Assembly (NCBI RefSeq): GCF_002305875.1
Contig: NZ_CP022098.1
Coordinates: 5,270,001-5,334,000 of the forward strand
Source: Cystobacter fuscus
GTDB lineage: Bacteria; Myxococcota; Myxococcia; Myxococcales; Myxococcaceae
DNA length: 64,000 nucleotides
Direction of reading: 5' to 3'
Below the pieces are notes generated by a model. The model did not search any database. It saw only the letters and a list, made by a program, of their open reading frames with translations, and was not told the DNA's origin. Numbering within the stretch: position 1 is the first letter of the stretch; every line of letters starts with the position of its first letter. The position numbers and the translations under genes were made by a program. Below, one piece after another: positions 28,108-37,367 of this stretch.

Positions 28108-30261
28108 TCAGGGCAGGGGCCGGCCGGTGGAGGCCTGGGCCATGCGCACCGCGCGCTCCATCAGCTCCTGCTGGGCCCAGCGCTTCTCGCCTTCCGGGGG
28201 ACGGCGCAGCCAGGCGCCATCGGCCTGGAGCACCCAGGCATGGGTGTTCTCGGCGAGGCAGCGGTCGAGGATGTCGCGCACCTGGGCGACGAGGGTGGGG
28301 TCCTCCACGGGGGTGAGGGCCTCGACGCGGTGGTCGAGGTTGCGCGGCATGAGGTCGGCCGAGCCGATGTAGCAGCGCGTCTCGCCGCCGCGCTCGAAGA
28401 GATAGACGCGCGAGTGCTCCAGGAAGCGGCCGAGCGTGGAGACGACGCGGATGTTCTCCGAGACGCCGGGCACCTGGGGGCGCAGGCAGCAGATGCCGCG
28501 GATGTTGAGCTCCACCTTCACGCCGGCGCGCGAGGCGTCGTAGAGCGCACGGATCATCACCGGATCCACCAGCGCGTTCATCTTCAACAGGATGCGCGCG
28601 GGGTTCTCCGGGGTGTGCTGGGCGATGGTGCGGCGGACTTCCTCAAGCAGGCCCTCGCGCATGTTGACGGGGGCCACGAGCAGCTTGCGGAAGGACTTGG
28701 GGCGGGCGAAGCCGGTGAGGAAGTTGAAGAGGTCGGCCACGTCGGCGCCGATGTCCGGGTCCGTGGTGAACAGGCCCAGGTCGGTGTAGAGCCGGGCCGT
28801 CTTGGAGTTGTAGTTGCCGGTGCCCACGTGCACGTAGTGGCGCACCTTCTCGCCCTCGCGGCGCACGATGAGGATGGCCTTGGCGTGCGTCTTGAGGCCG
28901 GGAATGCCGTAGACGACGTGCACCCCGGCCTCTTCCAGCGCGAGTGCCCAGCGGATGTTGGTGCGCTCGTCGAAGCGTGCCTTGAGCTCCACCATGCACA
29001 CCGCCTGCTTGCCGCGCTCGGTGGCGCGGATGAGCGCGGGCACCAGCGGCGACTTGTCCGAGGTGCGGTACACCGTCTGCTTGATGGCGAGCACGTCCGG
29101 ATCCTCCACCGCCTCGGTGACGAAGCGTTCCACCGAGGTGGTGAAGGACTCATAGGGGTGGTGGACGAGCAGGGCGCCGCGGCGCATGGCGGTCATCACC
29201 GGGGTGACCTCGCCGTCGTCCTCCGACTGCAACCGGGGCTGGGTGACCGGCGTCCACGGCGGATCCCTCAGCTCGGCGAAGCCGGGCGTGGAGACGATCG
29301 CCATCAGGTCCGACAGGTCCAACAGGCCCCGCTCCTCGTAGAGATGCTGGGGCTCCAGCGACAGCGCATCCATGAGGGGCTCGAGCAGCTTGGGGTTCAT
29401 CCCCGCCTGCACCTCCAGGCGGATGACGTCGCCGAAGCGGCGCTGGCGCAGCTCGGTCTGCACCGCCACGAGCAGATCCTCGGCGTCCTCGGACACGGTG
29501 TAGTCCGCGTCCCGGGTGACGCGGAACAGGCCCTGATCCAACACCTCCATGCCCGGGAACAGGGCCCCGAGGTGGTGGGCGATGACCTCCTCGAGCGGCA
29601 CGAAGGACGTGCCGCCCTTGAGGGGCACGAAGCGCGAGAGCAGCTCCTTGGGCACCTTCACCCGCGCCACGTTCTCCGTGTCCGTCACCGGATCGCGCAG
29701 CAGCACCGCCAGGCTCAACGACAGGTTGGAGATGTAGGGGAAGTGCCGCCCGAGGCCGATGGCCAGCGGGGTGAGCACGGGGAAGATCTGCTCGCGGAAG
29801 CGCTGCTCCATCTGGGCGCGCCCCTCCGCGTCCAGCTCCTTCATGGAGTGGATGCGGATGCCCTTCTCCGCCAGCGCGGGGCGCAGTTGGCGCTCAAAGC
29901 AGTCCGCGTGACGATTGCCCTGTTCGAGGATGCGCTCGTGCATCTTGCCGAGCGTCTCGCCCGGGGTGGCGCCATCGGGCACGAGCCGGGCGACGCGGTT
30001 GCTCAGCTGCTCGTGCAACCGCGCCACGCGGATCATGAAGAATTCGTCGAGGTTGCGCGCGTAGATGGCGCAGAACTTCACGCGCTCCAGCAGGGGAACC
30101 GAGGGATCCTCGGCGAGCTGGAGCACGCGGTTGTTGAAGGCGAGCCAGGACAGCTCGCGGTTGAAGAACAGGCTGCCGTCCGACACGTCCGTGCCGGGGG
30201 GGATGACGTCGCGCTCGGCGGTCTTGCTGGAGGTGCTCTTGCTGGATGCGCGCTTGGGCAT
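28108..30261 (-). CDS. ppk1: Polyphosphate kinase 1
   Basis: A 717-residue enzyme that reversibly polymerises the gamma-phosphate of ATP into polyphosphate, at the inner face of the membrane. The N terminus after about 25 polar residues shows LFFNRELSWLAFNNRVL, a hallmark of Ppk1. The autophosphorylated histidine corresponds to H459 in PGLKTHAKAI, with GTGNYN shortly after and VKVELNIRGICCLRPQVPG in the C-terminal domain. It is transcribed alone, without the exopolyphosphatase gene usual in other phyla. Polyphosphate serves stress survival and motility in many bacteria; the role here is inferred from the family. Confidence 0.95.
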   Translation of the reverse strand: MPKRASSKSTSSKTAERDVIPPGTDVSDGSLFFNRELSWLAFNNRVLQLAEDPSVPLLERVKFCAIYARNLDEFFMIRVARLHEQLSNRVARLVPDGATPGETLGKMHERILEQGNRHADCFERQLRPALAEKGIRIHSMKELDAEGRAQMEQRFREQIFPVLTPLAIGLGRHFPYISNLSLSLAVLLRDPVTDTENVARVKVPKELLSRFVPLKGGTSFVPLEEVIAHHLGALFPGMEVLDQGLFRVTRDADYTVSEDAEDLLVAVQTELRQRRFGDVIRLEVQAGMNPKLLEPLMDALSLEPQHLYEERGLLDLSDLMAIVSTPGFAELRDPPWTPVTQPRLQSEDDGEVTPVMTAMRRGALLVHHPYESFTTSVERFVTEAVEDPDVLAIKQTVYRTSDKSPLVPALIRATERGKQAVCMVELKARFDERTNIRWALALEEAGVHVVYGIPGLKTHAKAILIVRREGEKVRHYVHVGTGNYNSKTARLYTDLGLFTTDPDIGADVADLFNFLTGFARPKSFRKLLVAPVNMREGLLEEVRRTIAQHTPENPARILLKMNALVDPVMIRALYDASRAGVKVELNIRGICCLRPQVPGVSENIRVVSTLGRFLEHSRVYLFERGGETRCYIGSADLMPRNLDHRVEALTPVEDPTLVAQVRDILDRCLAENTHAWVLQADGAWLRRPPEGEKRWAQQELMERAVRMAQASTGRPLP

Positions 30262-30339
30262 GTTGCGCTCTCTAGGTGAGACCGCGCGGTCTAGCAGAGC
30301 GTCACGGCGGGATTTGTGAACTTTGAAGCCGGGCGCTGT

Positions 30340-30927
30340 CTAGGAGCCAACGAGCCGCGAGGCGTGCCGCGGCTGGGGGTGCACGGCCACCTCGTACTGG
30401 TTGCCCTGGGCGTCCTGGCGGATGACGGCCCAGCCCTGGCGGGGGGGCGTGCCCCGGGCCTCGACCTGGAAGGAGCGCCGGGTGGCGCGCGTGCTCAGGA
30501 GCCGCCCCAGACACTCGGCATGGCTCTGGAGGGGGAGGATGCACAGGTCGAAGCGGTTGCCGAACTCGTCCTCACGCACCAGCGCCCAGCCATCCAGCGG
30601 CAGGGGGTGCTGCATGTCCACGCGCCAGCGCACGTGCCGCGGGGCGAGGCCCAGGTGCGCGAGCGCGTGGTCCACCTCGACATGGTCCATCCACAGGGTC
30701 GCCTCGCCCTCTTCCCCGGCGGCGTGGATGGGCAGCTCGATGAACAGCTCCAGGCCACACTCACAGGTGGACTCCCACCGGTAGCGGGGCCCGAGCCCAT
30801 CGCCCTCCTCCTCGTGCACGAGCGGGCGTCCCAACCGCTGCTCGAGTGTGACACGCGACACGCTCAGGGTGCAGGCGCGCTTCTGCGTCGTCAGGGCCAC
30901 GGGGCGGCGGATCGGGAGCGGCTTCAT
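30340..30927 (-). CDS. Hypothetical protein with an internal duplication
   Basis: A 195-residue cytoplasmic protein that I do not recognise. Residues 113-143 and 165-195 repeat one pattern, GWA-x2-R-x-D-x2-GN-x-(F/Y)-x6-P, so the C-terminal half is a tandem duplicate. The N-terminal half contains CECGLELFIELP, a C-x-C that could hold metal. A strong ribosome site (AAAGGAG) is six bases before the ATG, so it is likely expressed. The gene is downstream of a 680-base gap and upstream of ppk1 on the same strand. Confidence 0.7.
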   Translation of the reverse strand: MKPLPIRRPVALTTQKRACTLSVSRVTLEQRLGRPLVHEEEGDGLGPRYRWESTCECGLELFIELPIHAAGEEGEATLWMDHVEVDHALAHLGLAPRHVRWRVDMQHPLPLDGWALVREDEFGNRFDLCILPLQSHAECLGRLLSTRATRRSFQVEARGTPPRQGWAVIRQDAQGNQYEVAVHPQPRHASRLVGS

Positions 30928-31001
30928 GGATTTCTCCTTTTTCGGGGTAGAGAAATCTAGTGCTCATGCACGGAGCGGCCAGGGGGGCAGGCGTGCTTCG
31001 T

Positions 31002-31440
31002 TCATTCAGTCACGCCCTGACGAGGGATTGTGTCCGTTGCTGGAAAGGCGTCTTGGACCCCGGGGCCAGACGCGTCCACGGAGTGGGGCGGACGGGCTCT
31101 GGCGGGGGCGAGGGTGGGTGTCCGGCGCCGGAAGTGGGGGCGTCGGGCATCTCGTGGAGGCTCAGCGGGGGTAGGGTCGTAGCCTCCCGCCTGGAGCGCC
31201 CAGCCCGAGCCCAGCACTGTCGCGGAGAAGTCCGCGTGGGTCATCCCCGGGTTCCTGGGGAGCTGGAGCCATTCATCGGTGGCCGGGTCGTACGTCGCGA
31301 GCGTCCAGTCATCGGAGAACCTGTAGTTGTTGTCCACGATCGCCAGGACCAGGCCCGAGCTCAACTCGCCATCGTCGCGGACGACATGGACAACCAACCC
31401 ATCATCACCAGGGATGGGATTTGGAACTTCATGGGGTGTT
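31002..31440 (-). pseudogene. Kelch-repeat remnant
   Basis: In the minus frame near 31180-31440 the translation contains DDWTLATYDPATDEWLQLP, then ADFSATVLGSGWALQAGG, a good single kelch blade. It is bounded on both sides by sequence that does not look coded: no start codon with a ribosome site is seen, and the end turns into proline/arginine-rich noise. A short fragment of a decayed kelch protein is the simplest reading; the rest of 30928-31613 shows nothing I recognise. Confidence 0.4.
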
Positions 31441-31613
31441 TTTCCTTGGTCAATGAACCCACCCGGAGTCGGTGGGTCCCGAGCAGGGTACGACGGGGGA
31501 GTCACAAGGCGAAGGGCCGGCAAGTGTTCTGAATAAGGCGAAGGAGGTCGCGTCGGAGCACGCACGACATGGGCTGCCCACTCGCGGGCGGCGTCGGCAC
31601 GAGGGATTACGCA

Positions 31614-32951
31614 ATGCATCGCAAGAGAAGTCATGGGGGGTTGCATCTGCTGGGTACGGCGGCCGCGCTGGTGGCCGCGCTGGTCACCGGGGAGGGCCGG
31701 GCGCAGGAACAGGAGTTGCGACCCCGGCAGGAGCGGGAGCAGGAGTGGCAACAGTCCCCCTGGTCCTACGCCCTGAGCGAGAGCCCCCCGCTGCGCTTCA
31801 ACGAGTCCTCCCGCTTCAACGTGCTCGCCACGCGCAACCCGGGCTACCCGCGCGCCGAGGGTGAGCGGATGGTGCTCGTGCCCGAGAACCGCTCGGGCGC
31901 CGCGGGCGCGATCTTCCTGAACAACCAGCCGGTGCAGGCGCCCTTCGCGGTGCAGTTCGATTTCAACACCTACAATCGCAAGGGAGGCGGCCCCTGGGAC
32001 ACCGGAGACGGGCTGGTGTTGATGTTTGGCCGACGGCCGCTGTCGCGCCGGGACGTGCTGCCCACGGGCAGTGGCCGCGCCTTCGTGACGGATGGCTCGG
32101 GCTATGGCGTGCACGTGGCGCTCTACGGGGAGGAGCGCGGGTTGATCCTCACGGACGGCACGGGGCGCGCGCTGGCCACCCGGCGCAACCCCGCCGTCTA
32201 TACCCATGATCGCTGGGCGACGCTGCGCGTCGAGGTGGAGCGCGACGGCATCCGCGTCTACCTGGATGGGGCCTTGCAGATCGACTGGCGTGGCCAGGTG
32301 AACTCGTCCTTCACGGGCCTGGGCATCGGGGCCGCGACGGGGGACGCCAACGCGTTGCATGCCATCCGCGACCTGCGCCTGGCGCTCCAGCCCCGCTCCC
32401 CGCCGCGTCCTCCCGGGCCTCCTCCGCCGCTGCCGCCGGACTCCTCTCCGGACGGCAACCTGCTGATCAACGGAGACTTCGAGCAGCCCGCGCTGCGGCG
32501 GGGCAGCTTCCAGAGCATGGGTGAGCTGCCGGGATGGAGGCGCGCGGCCGGACGCACCATCGAGTTGCAGAACAACGTGGCGGGCAGCGCCGCCCAGGGC
32601 GCTCAGCTCGTGGAGCTGGATGGCCAGGACAACACCACGCTCCTCCAGGATGTCTCCACGCGCCCGGGAGCCGAGTACGAGCTGCGGTTGGCGTTCTCCG
32701 CCCGTCCGGGGACGGATGCGCGGGACAATGGCCTGGAGGTGCTGTGGAACGGAGAGGTGCTCACGCGCCTGGAGGCCAGCGGCCAGAAGTTGTCGGACAC
32801 CGCCTGGACGTACGTGGTGCTGAGGGTCCGGGCGGACGGCCCCAGCTCGCGCGTGGAGCTGAGGGACGTGGGCCGCTCCACGGGCTCGGGCACGTACGTG
32901 GATGACGTGTCGTTGCGGCAGGTCTCGGGCGGCCGGGGCCCCCGGCGCTGA
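31614..32951 (+). CDS. Secreted L-type lectin-like and DUF642-like protein
   Basis: A 445-residue exported protein. A signal peptide ends near residue 30 (GRA-QEQ). Residues about 55-260 form a concanavalin-like sandwich with FAVQFDFNTYNRKGGGPWDTGDGLVL and YGVHVALYGEE, similar to the L-type lectin/LamG group. A proline-rich linker (about 262-285, with PPRPPGPPPPLPP) leads to a second sandwich (about 287-440) with NLLINGDFEQP and LVELDGQDNTTLLQDVST, the DUF642/galactose-binding type. It would bind glycans outside the cell. The ATG was chosen because it gives the signal peptide; the frame is open 15 codons further upstream. Confidence 0.7.
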   Translation: MHRKRSHGGLHLLGTAAALVAALVTGEGRAQEQELRPRQEREQEWQQSPWSYALSESPPLRFNESSRFNVLATRNPGYPRAEGERMVLVPENRSGAAGAIFLNNQPVQAPFAVQFDFNTYNRKGGGPWDTGDGLVLMFGRRPLSRRDVLPTGSGRAFVTDGSGYGVHVALYGEERGLILTDGTGRALATRRNPAVYTHDRWATLRVEVERDGIRVYLDGALQIDWRGQVNSSFTGLGIGAATGDANALHAIRDLRLALQPRSPPRPPGPPPPLPPDSSPDGNLLINGDFEQPALRRGSFQSMGELPGWRRAAGRTIELQNNVAGSAAQGAQLVELDGQDNTTLLQDVSTRPGAEYELRLAFSARPGTDARDNGLEVLWNGEVLTRLEASGQKLSDTAWTYVVLRVRADGPSSRVELRDVGRSTGSGTYVDDVSLRQVSGGRGPRR

Positions 32952-32971
32952 GCCCTCCGGCTTTCCGGCGG

Positions 32972-33000
32972 CGAAGGGGCGTTCACTAGTCGCCCCTTCG
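32972..33000 (+). terminator. Hairpin terminator
   Basis: A perfect 10-bp inverted repeat (CGAAGGGGCG and its complement) around a 9-base loop, about 20 bases after the lectin gene stop. There is no T-run. Confidence 0.6.
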
Positions 33001-33075
33001 CCCGGGAATGATCCCGGTCTCCTCGGATTCTGGCGTGGACTGGATCGCCACGTCTCATTTCCAAGAGGAGACTTC

Positions 33076-33960
33076 ATGAAGATCGGGTTCATCGGACTGG
33101 GTGCAATGGGCAGTGCCATGGCGGGCCATTTGTTGAAGGCCGGCCATGCCCTCACGGTGTGGAACCGCTCGCCGGACAAGGCGGCGCCCTTCGTCGAGGC
33201 GGGTGCTCGCCGGGCCGCGTCACCGGCGGAGGCGGCGGCGGGGGCCGAGGTGGTCATCTCCTCGCTCGCGGATGACGCGGCGGTGGAGCAGGTGGTGCTC
33301 GGGGAGGAGGGGCTCGCGCGGGGGCTGGGCGCCGGGGCGGTCCACGTGGGCACCAGCACCATCTCCCCCAAGCTCTCCGAGCGGCTGGCGGACGCGCACG
33401 CGAAGAAGGGACAGGGCTACGTGGCGGCTCCGGTGTTGGGGCGGCCCCCCGCAGCGGCCCAGGGCAAGTTGTTCGTGATGGCGGCGGGGGAGGCTGGAGC
33501 GGTGGCCTCCGCGCGCCCGGTGCTGGAGGGACTGGGGCAGCGCCTCTTCGTGGTGGGGGAGACGCCGCCCCAGGCTCATCTGCTCAAGCTGTGCTGCAAC
33601 TTCCTCATCTTCTCCACCATCGAGCAGCTCGGCGAGGTCTTCGCCCTGACGGAGAAGGGTGGCCTGGACAGGGCCCGGGTGTTCGAGGTGCTGACCGAGA
33701 GCTTCTTCTCGGCGCCCGTGCACAAGAACTACGGCCGGTTGATCCTCGAGCGCGCCTACGGCCCCCAGGGGGTTCCGGTGACGCTGGCGGCGAAGGACAC
33801 GCGGCTGATGCTCGAGGCGGGGGAGGCGCTGTCCGTTCCGCTCCCGTTGGCCTCCCTGGTGCGCGACCGGTGGCTCGCGGCCCGCGCCCGGGGCGAGCAG
33901 GACCTGGACTTCGCCGTGCTCGCCCGGCAGATCGCCCAGGAGGCGGGACTCAAGGAGTGA
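33076..33960 (+). CDS. Beta-hydroxyacid dehydrogenase (NAD(P)-dependent)
   Basis: A 294-residue cytoplasmic oxidoreductase of the 3-hydroxyisobutyrate/GLYR family. The Rossmann loop GLGAMG spans residues 7-12, the substrate loop is GTSTIS (92-97), and the catalytic lysine is K171 in HLLKLCCN, with N175. The family substrate loop APVSGG reads APVLGRPP here, as in the branch that includes glyoxylate/succinic-semialdehyde reductases. The strand-two arginine (NRS) suggests NADP preference. AGAGGAG lies before the ATG. The last 11 bases overlap the end of a gene on the other strand. Confidence 0.85.
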   Translation: MKIGFIGLGAMGSAMAGHLLKAGHALTVWNRSPDKAAPFVEAGARRAASPAEAAAGAEVVISSLADDAAVEQVVLGEEGLARGLGAGAVHVGTSTISPKLSERLADAHAKKGQGYVAAPVLGRPPAAAQGKLFVMAAGEAGAVASARPVLEGLGQRLFVVGETPPQAHLLKLCCNFLIFSTIEQLGEVFALTEKGGLDRARVFEVLTESFFSAPVHKNYGRLILERAYGPQGVPVTLAAKDTRLMLEAGEALSVPLPLASLVRDRWLAARARGEQDLDFAVLARQIAQEAGLKE

Positions 33961-35626
33961 CGGGGGCGGCGCGGGTCGGATCGAAGCGGGCCTCGCACTC
34001 GCGGATGCGCTCGTCGGTGAGGGGCTCGCGGCGGGGGGTCACCACGAACCGGCCTTCCTGGTAGCGCAGGTTGGGCTCGAAGCACTCGAAGTAGCCCGGA
34101 GGAGGCTGGCGATCATGGGCCATGGTCCGGCTCTCCCGCCTGTCGGCGCTCAAGGGCGTGCGCGCCACCACCCGGTCGTTGAGTCCGAGGTAGTCGAGGA
34201 TGACCACCTCGGGCAGCACCCAGGCGGGCACGCCGACGGTCTTCCAGACCAGCACGAGCCGCGTCATCGGATCTCCGAACTTCAACTCCTCGCCGACCTC
34301 GCGCGGGGGAAGGCCCTGCTGTTGCAACTCGTAGAGGACCTTGTGCTCCTGATGTCTCAGGCCCACCAGGTGGCGGATGAGCCAGGCCTGCTGCGCATCG
34401 AAGAGCCGGGCATAGGCCCGTGCTCCGGGGGGAAACGCGTCCGCTACTGGTTGAAAGAGCTTGTTGGTGCTCGCGCGGGTCGTCAGCTCGCGCGTGCGCG
34501 CGTAGTGGACCCAGGGCAGGGGCAGGCTCAGCAGCAGGAAGAGGCCTCCCACCGCCGCCGCGGTGCGCGCCGACAACTCCAGCCACGCGAGGAAGCCCAC
34601 GAAGGACACCCACAACGGCAGCACGAGGTGCGCGTAGACGCGGTACTCGAAGTGGTCCCCGCCGATGATGAGGGTGTAGTAGGCGAAGTGCGCCACGAGC
34701 ACCGCCACGACCGCGACCGCGCCGGGCCGCGCGCCCACCGCGCGCACGACGCGCCGCCCGCCCAGGCTCCGGAGGACGGCCACGGTGGCGGCGATGCCCA
34801 CCGCCAACCACACCCCCAGCGCGTATTCCAGGACGAACGACAGGGCATAGCGCAGACCACTCTCGGGCCAGGCCGCCACGTGCTTGGCGAAGTACGTGTT
34901 GGGGACCCACTCGCCATAGGTGGCATGGCGCCAGAGCAGGTGCGCGACATCGAGCAGCAGGGGCAGTCCGGCCAGCACCCAGCGGCCCCGAGGGGGCGTC
35001 CTCAGCAAGAAGCCCAGGGCGAGCAGCCCACTGGCCAGCACCATCAACTGCCCGTCCGGCCGGGTGAGCGCGGTGAGGGCCGCGGCGGTGCACGACACCG
35101 CGAGCGCGCGAGGCCCTCCGCCCCGGTCCAGCGCGAGCGTGGCCACGATCCAGAGCGTGGTGCAGAAGATGAAGAGGGACGTCTCCAGTCCGGAGCTCAT
35201 CCACGCGAGGAAGGTCCGGTTGGACAGCACGCCCACCAGGACCGCCACCGCGAGCGCGAAGCGGTGACGCTCGAGCGAGGGGGGCAGCGCCATGCGCCAC
35301 ACCCAGCGGAAGCCCAGCGCGAGCGTGCCGTAGGAAAGCAGCAGCGACACGGGGTTGGCGGCGTCGGGTGGCTCCACGCCCGTCAGCCGCCAGATGCCTT
35401 CGAGCAGCACCATCCAGAGGAAGTTGGAGTAGCCCTCCACGGGGCGGAACGGGGGCGGATTCCACGTATAGCCCCAGCCCCGCATGTGATTGCTGATGTA
35501 GCGGAAGGAGATGAACGCGTCGTCCGTGAGGAACCAGAACGTGCTCCACCCCACGTAGGCCGCCCCGGCGATCAGGACGAGGACCGCCAGGCGCGAAGGA
35601 CTCAGGTGTCGGAGGGAGCGCGTCAT
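33950..35626 (-). CDS. GT-C membrane glycosyltransferase, AftB-like
   Basis: A 558-residue inner-membrane protein with about nine hydrophobic helices. After the first helix comes FLTDDAFISFRYISNHMRGWGYTWNPP, where DD and the following PVEGYSNFLW match the acidic and VEGYTN motifs of the arabinofuranosyltransferase AftB group and related GT-C enzymes. A soluble C-terminal part (about 420-558) follows. It would transfer a sugar from a polyprenyl-phosphate donor on the periplasmic side. It overlaps the convergent dehydrogenase gene by 11 bases at its 3' end. Confidence 0.75.
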   Translation of the reverse strand: MTRSLRHLSPSRLAVLVLIAGAAYVGWSTFWFLTDDAFISFRYISNHMRGWGYTWNPPPFRPVEGYSNFLWMVLLEGIWRLTGVEPPDAANPVSLLLSYGTLALGFRWVWRMALPPSLERHRFALAVAVLVGVLSNRTFLAWMSSGLETSLFIFCTTLWIVATLALDRGGGPRALAVSCTAAALTALTRPDGQLMVLASGLLALGFLLRTPPRGRWVLAGLPLLLDVAHLLWRHATYGEWVPNTYFAKHVAAWPESGLRYALSFVLEYALGVWLAVGIAATVAVLRSLGGRRVVRAVGARPGAVAVVAVLVAHFAYYTLIIGGDHFEYRVYAHLVLPLWVSFVGFLAWLELSARTAAAVGGLFLLLSLPLPWVHYARTRELTTRASTNKLFQPVADAFPPGARAYARLFDAQQAWLIRHLVGLRHQEHKVLYELQQQGLPPREVGEELKFGDPMTRLVLVWKTVGVPAWVLPEVVILDYLGLNDRVVARTPLSADRRESRTMAHDRQPPPGYFECFEPNLRYQEGRFVVTPRREPLTDERIRECEARFDPTRAAPVTP

Positions 35627-35668
35627 GCCGTGGAAGGTCCGGAGATCGTCCTGGGCCGCGAGGGGTGG

Positions 35669-37195
35669 CTAGGCGGTGGCGTGACGCACGGTCTGCAGGA
35701 GCAGGCCCGAGTCGATGAGCTCGCAGACGGCCTCGATGTCGCGGTGGATCTCGCGATCCTTCTCCATGGTGGGCACGCGGCTGCGCACCAGCTCGTGCGC
35801 GGCGCGCGGGCCCCGGCCGGCCTTCACCGGCAGCCGATAGTCGAGCGCCTGGCTGGCCACGAGCAGCTCGATGGCGAGGCACGTCCGGGTGAAGTCCGCC
35901 ACCTGACGGCCCTTGAGCGCCGCGGTCATGCCCATGGACACGTGGTCCTCGCGGCCGGCGGAGGAGGGGATGGAGTCCACCGAGGCGGGGTGGCAGAGCA
36001 CGCGCGACTCGGCGACGAGCGCGGCACTCGTCACCTGGGCGATCATGAAGCCCGAGTTGAGGCCCGGGTTCTTGGCGAGGAAGGGGGGCAGGTTGGACAG
36101 GGCCGGGTTGACGAGCTGCTCCACGCGCCGCTCGCTGATGGAGGACAGCTGGGTGAGCGCCATGGCCGTCACGTCCATGGCGAGCGAGATGGGCTGGCCG
36201 TGGAAGTTGCCGCCCGAGATGATGCGGCCCGTGTCGACGAAGACGAGCGGGTTGTCCGTGGCGCTGTTGACCTCGACCTCGAGGATGCGCCGGCCGAAGG
36301 CGAGCCCCTCGCGCGCCGCGCCGTGCACCTGGGGCATGCAGCGCAGGGAGTAGGGGTCCTGCACCTTGCTACAGTTCACGTGCGTCTCCACCAGATCGCT
36401 GCCCGCGAGCAGCCGCAACAGGTGGGCGGCGACGGCCTTCTGGCCCTCGTGGGGGCGCACCTCCTGGATCTCCGGCAGGAAGGGCTTGTGGCTGCCGAGC
36501 AGGCCCTCGAGCGTCATGGAGCCGGCGATGTCGGCCACCAGGGCGAGCGACTCGGCGCGCAGTTGCAGGAGCGTGCCCACGGCGCACATGGCCTGGGTGC
36601 CATTGACGAGCGCCAGGCCCTCCTTGGCCTCGAGCACCACGGGCCTGAGGCCCGCGCGCTCCAGCGCCTGGCGGGCCGGCATCCGCTGTCCCTGGTAGAA
36701 GGCCTCGCCCTCGCCGATGAAGACGAGCGCCAGGTGCGCCAGCGGCGCCAGATCTCCCGAGGCGCCCACGCTGCCGCGCTCGGGCACCACCGGCACCACG
36801 TCCTGGTTGAGCATGTCCAGGGCGAGCTTCAGCGTCTCCAGGCGGATGCCGGAGAAGCCCTTGGCGAGCACGTTGCAGCGCAAGAGCAGCAGGGCGCGCG
36901 CCTCGGGCAGGGACATGGGCGTGCCCACGCCGGCGGCGTGCGAGAGGATGAGATTGCGCTGCAGCTCCGACAAGTCCTTCTTGTCGATGCGCACCTCGGC
37001 CAGGGTGCCAAAGCCGGTGTTGATGCCGTAGGCGGGCGCGTCTCCGGCGGCCACGCGCTCCACGAGATCACGCGAGGCCCGCACGCACGTTTCCGCCTCG
37101 GGGGAGAGTTCCACGGTCGCCTCGTTGCGGGCGACCTGGAGGATTTCCTCCAGGCGGAGGGTGTCTCCATCGATCAGAAGTCGGGGACGGTACAT
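35669..37195 (-). CDS. hutH: Histidine ammonia-lyase
   Basis: A 508-residue enzyme that removes ammonia from histidine to give urocanate, the first step of histidine use. The MIO cofactor triad A145-S146-G147 sits in [17 protein letters not shown]; the active-site tyrosine is in YGINTGFG (residue 56); later blocks are [11 protein letters not shown] and [12 protein letters not shown], which mark a histidine-specific lyase more than a phenylalanine one. The rest of the hut pathway is not in the window. It is divergent from lysC and may share a control region of 170 bases. Confidence 0.93.
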   Translation of the reverse strand: MYRPRLLIDGDTLRLEEILQVARNEATVELSPEAETCVRASRDLVERVAAGDAPAYGINTGFGTLAEVRIDKKDLSELQRNLILSHAAGVGTPMSLPEARALLLLRCNVLAKGFSGIRLETLKLALDMLNQDVVPVVPERGSVGASGDLAPLAHLALVFIGEGEAFYQGQRMPARQALERAGLRPVVLEAKEGLALVNGTQAMCAVGTLLQLRAESLALVADIAGSMTLEGLLGSHKPFLPEIQEVRPHEGQKAVAAHLLRLLAGSDLVETHVNCSKVQDPYSLRCMPQVHGAAREGLAFGRRILEVEVNSATDNPLVFVDTGRIISGGNFHGQPISLAMDVTAMALTQLSSISERRVEQLVNPALSNLPPFLAKNPGLNSGFMIAQVTSAALVAESRVLCHPASVDSIPSSAGREDHVSMGMTAALKGRQVADFTRTCLAIELLVASQALDYRLPVKAGRGPRAAHELVRSRVPTMEKDREIHRDIEAVCELIDSGLLLQTVRHATA

Positions 37196-37297
37196 GTGAG
37201 CAGCTCCAAGGACTGTCGGGCGGCGGTGCCGCGCGAGGGGCGTTCCCTCTTATCTCAACCCGGGCGCGTGTGCAGCCCGTCCCCTCTCCGGGACCTT

Positions 37298-37326
37298 TTG
37301 ACAGCCCCGGGTCACCTCACTACGGT
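37298..37326 (+). promoter_or_regulatory. Sigma-70-like promoter for lysC
   Basis: TTGACA (37298-37303) is followed after 17 bases by TACGGT (37321-37326). It lies about 40 bases ahead of the aspartokinase GTG and would give a short leader containing the AGGAGG at 37351-37356. Confidence 0.6.
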
Positions 37327-37367
37327 GGCCGCTCCTTAGGTCTTAAGGTGAGGAGGAATCAGCCCAG

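Noticed and set aside
34115-37339. A 1,074-codon open frame antisense to the GT-C enzyme and hutH
   Set aside because: It runs across two well-supported genes and the gap between them and has no recognisable domain.
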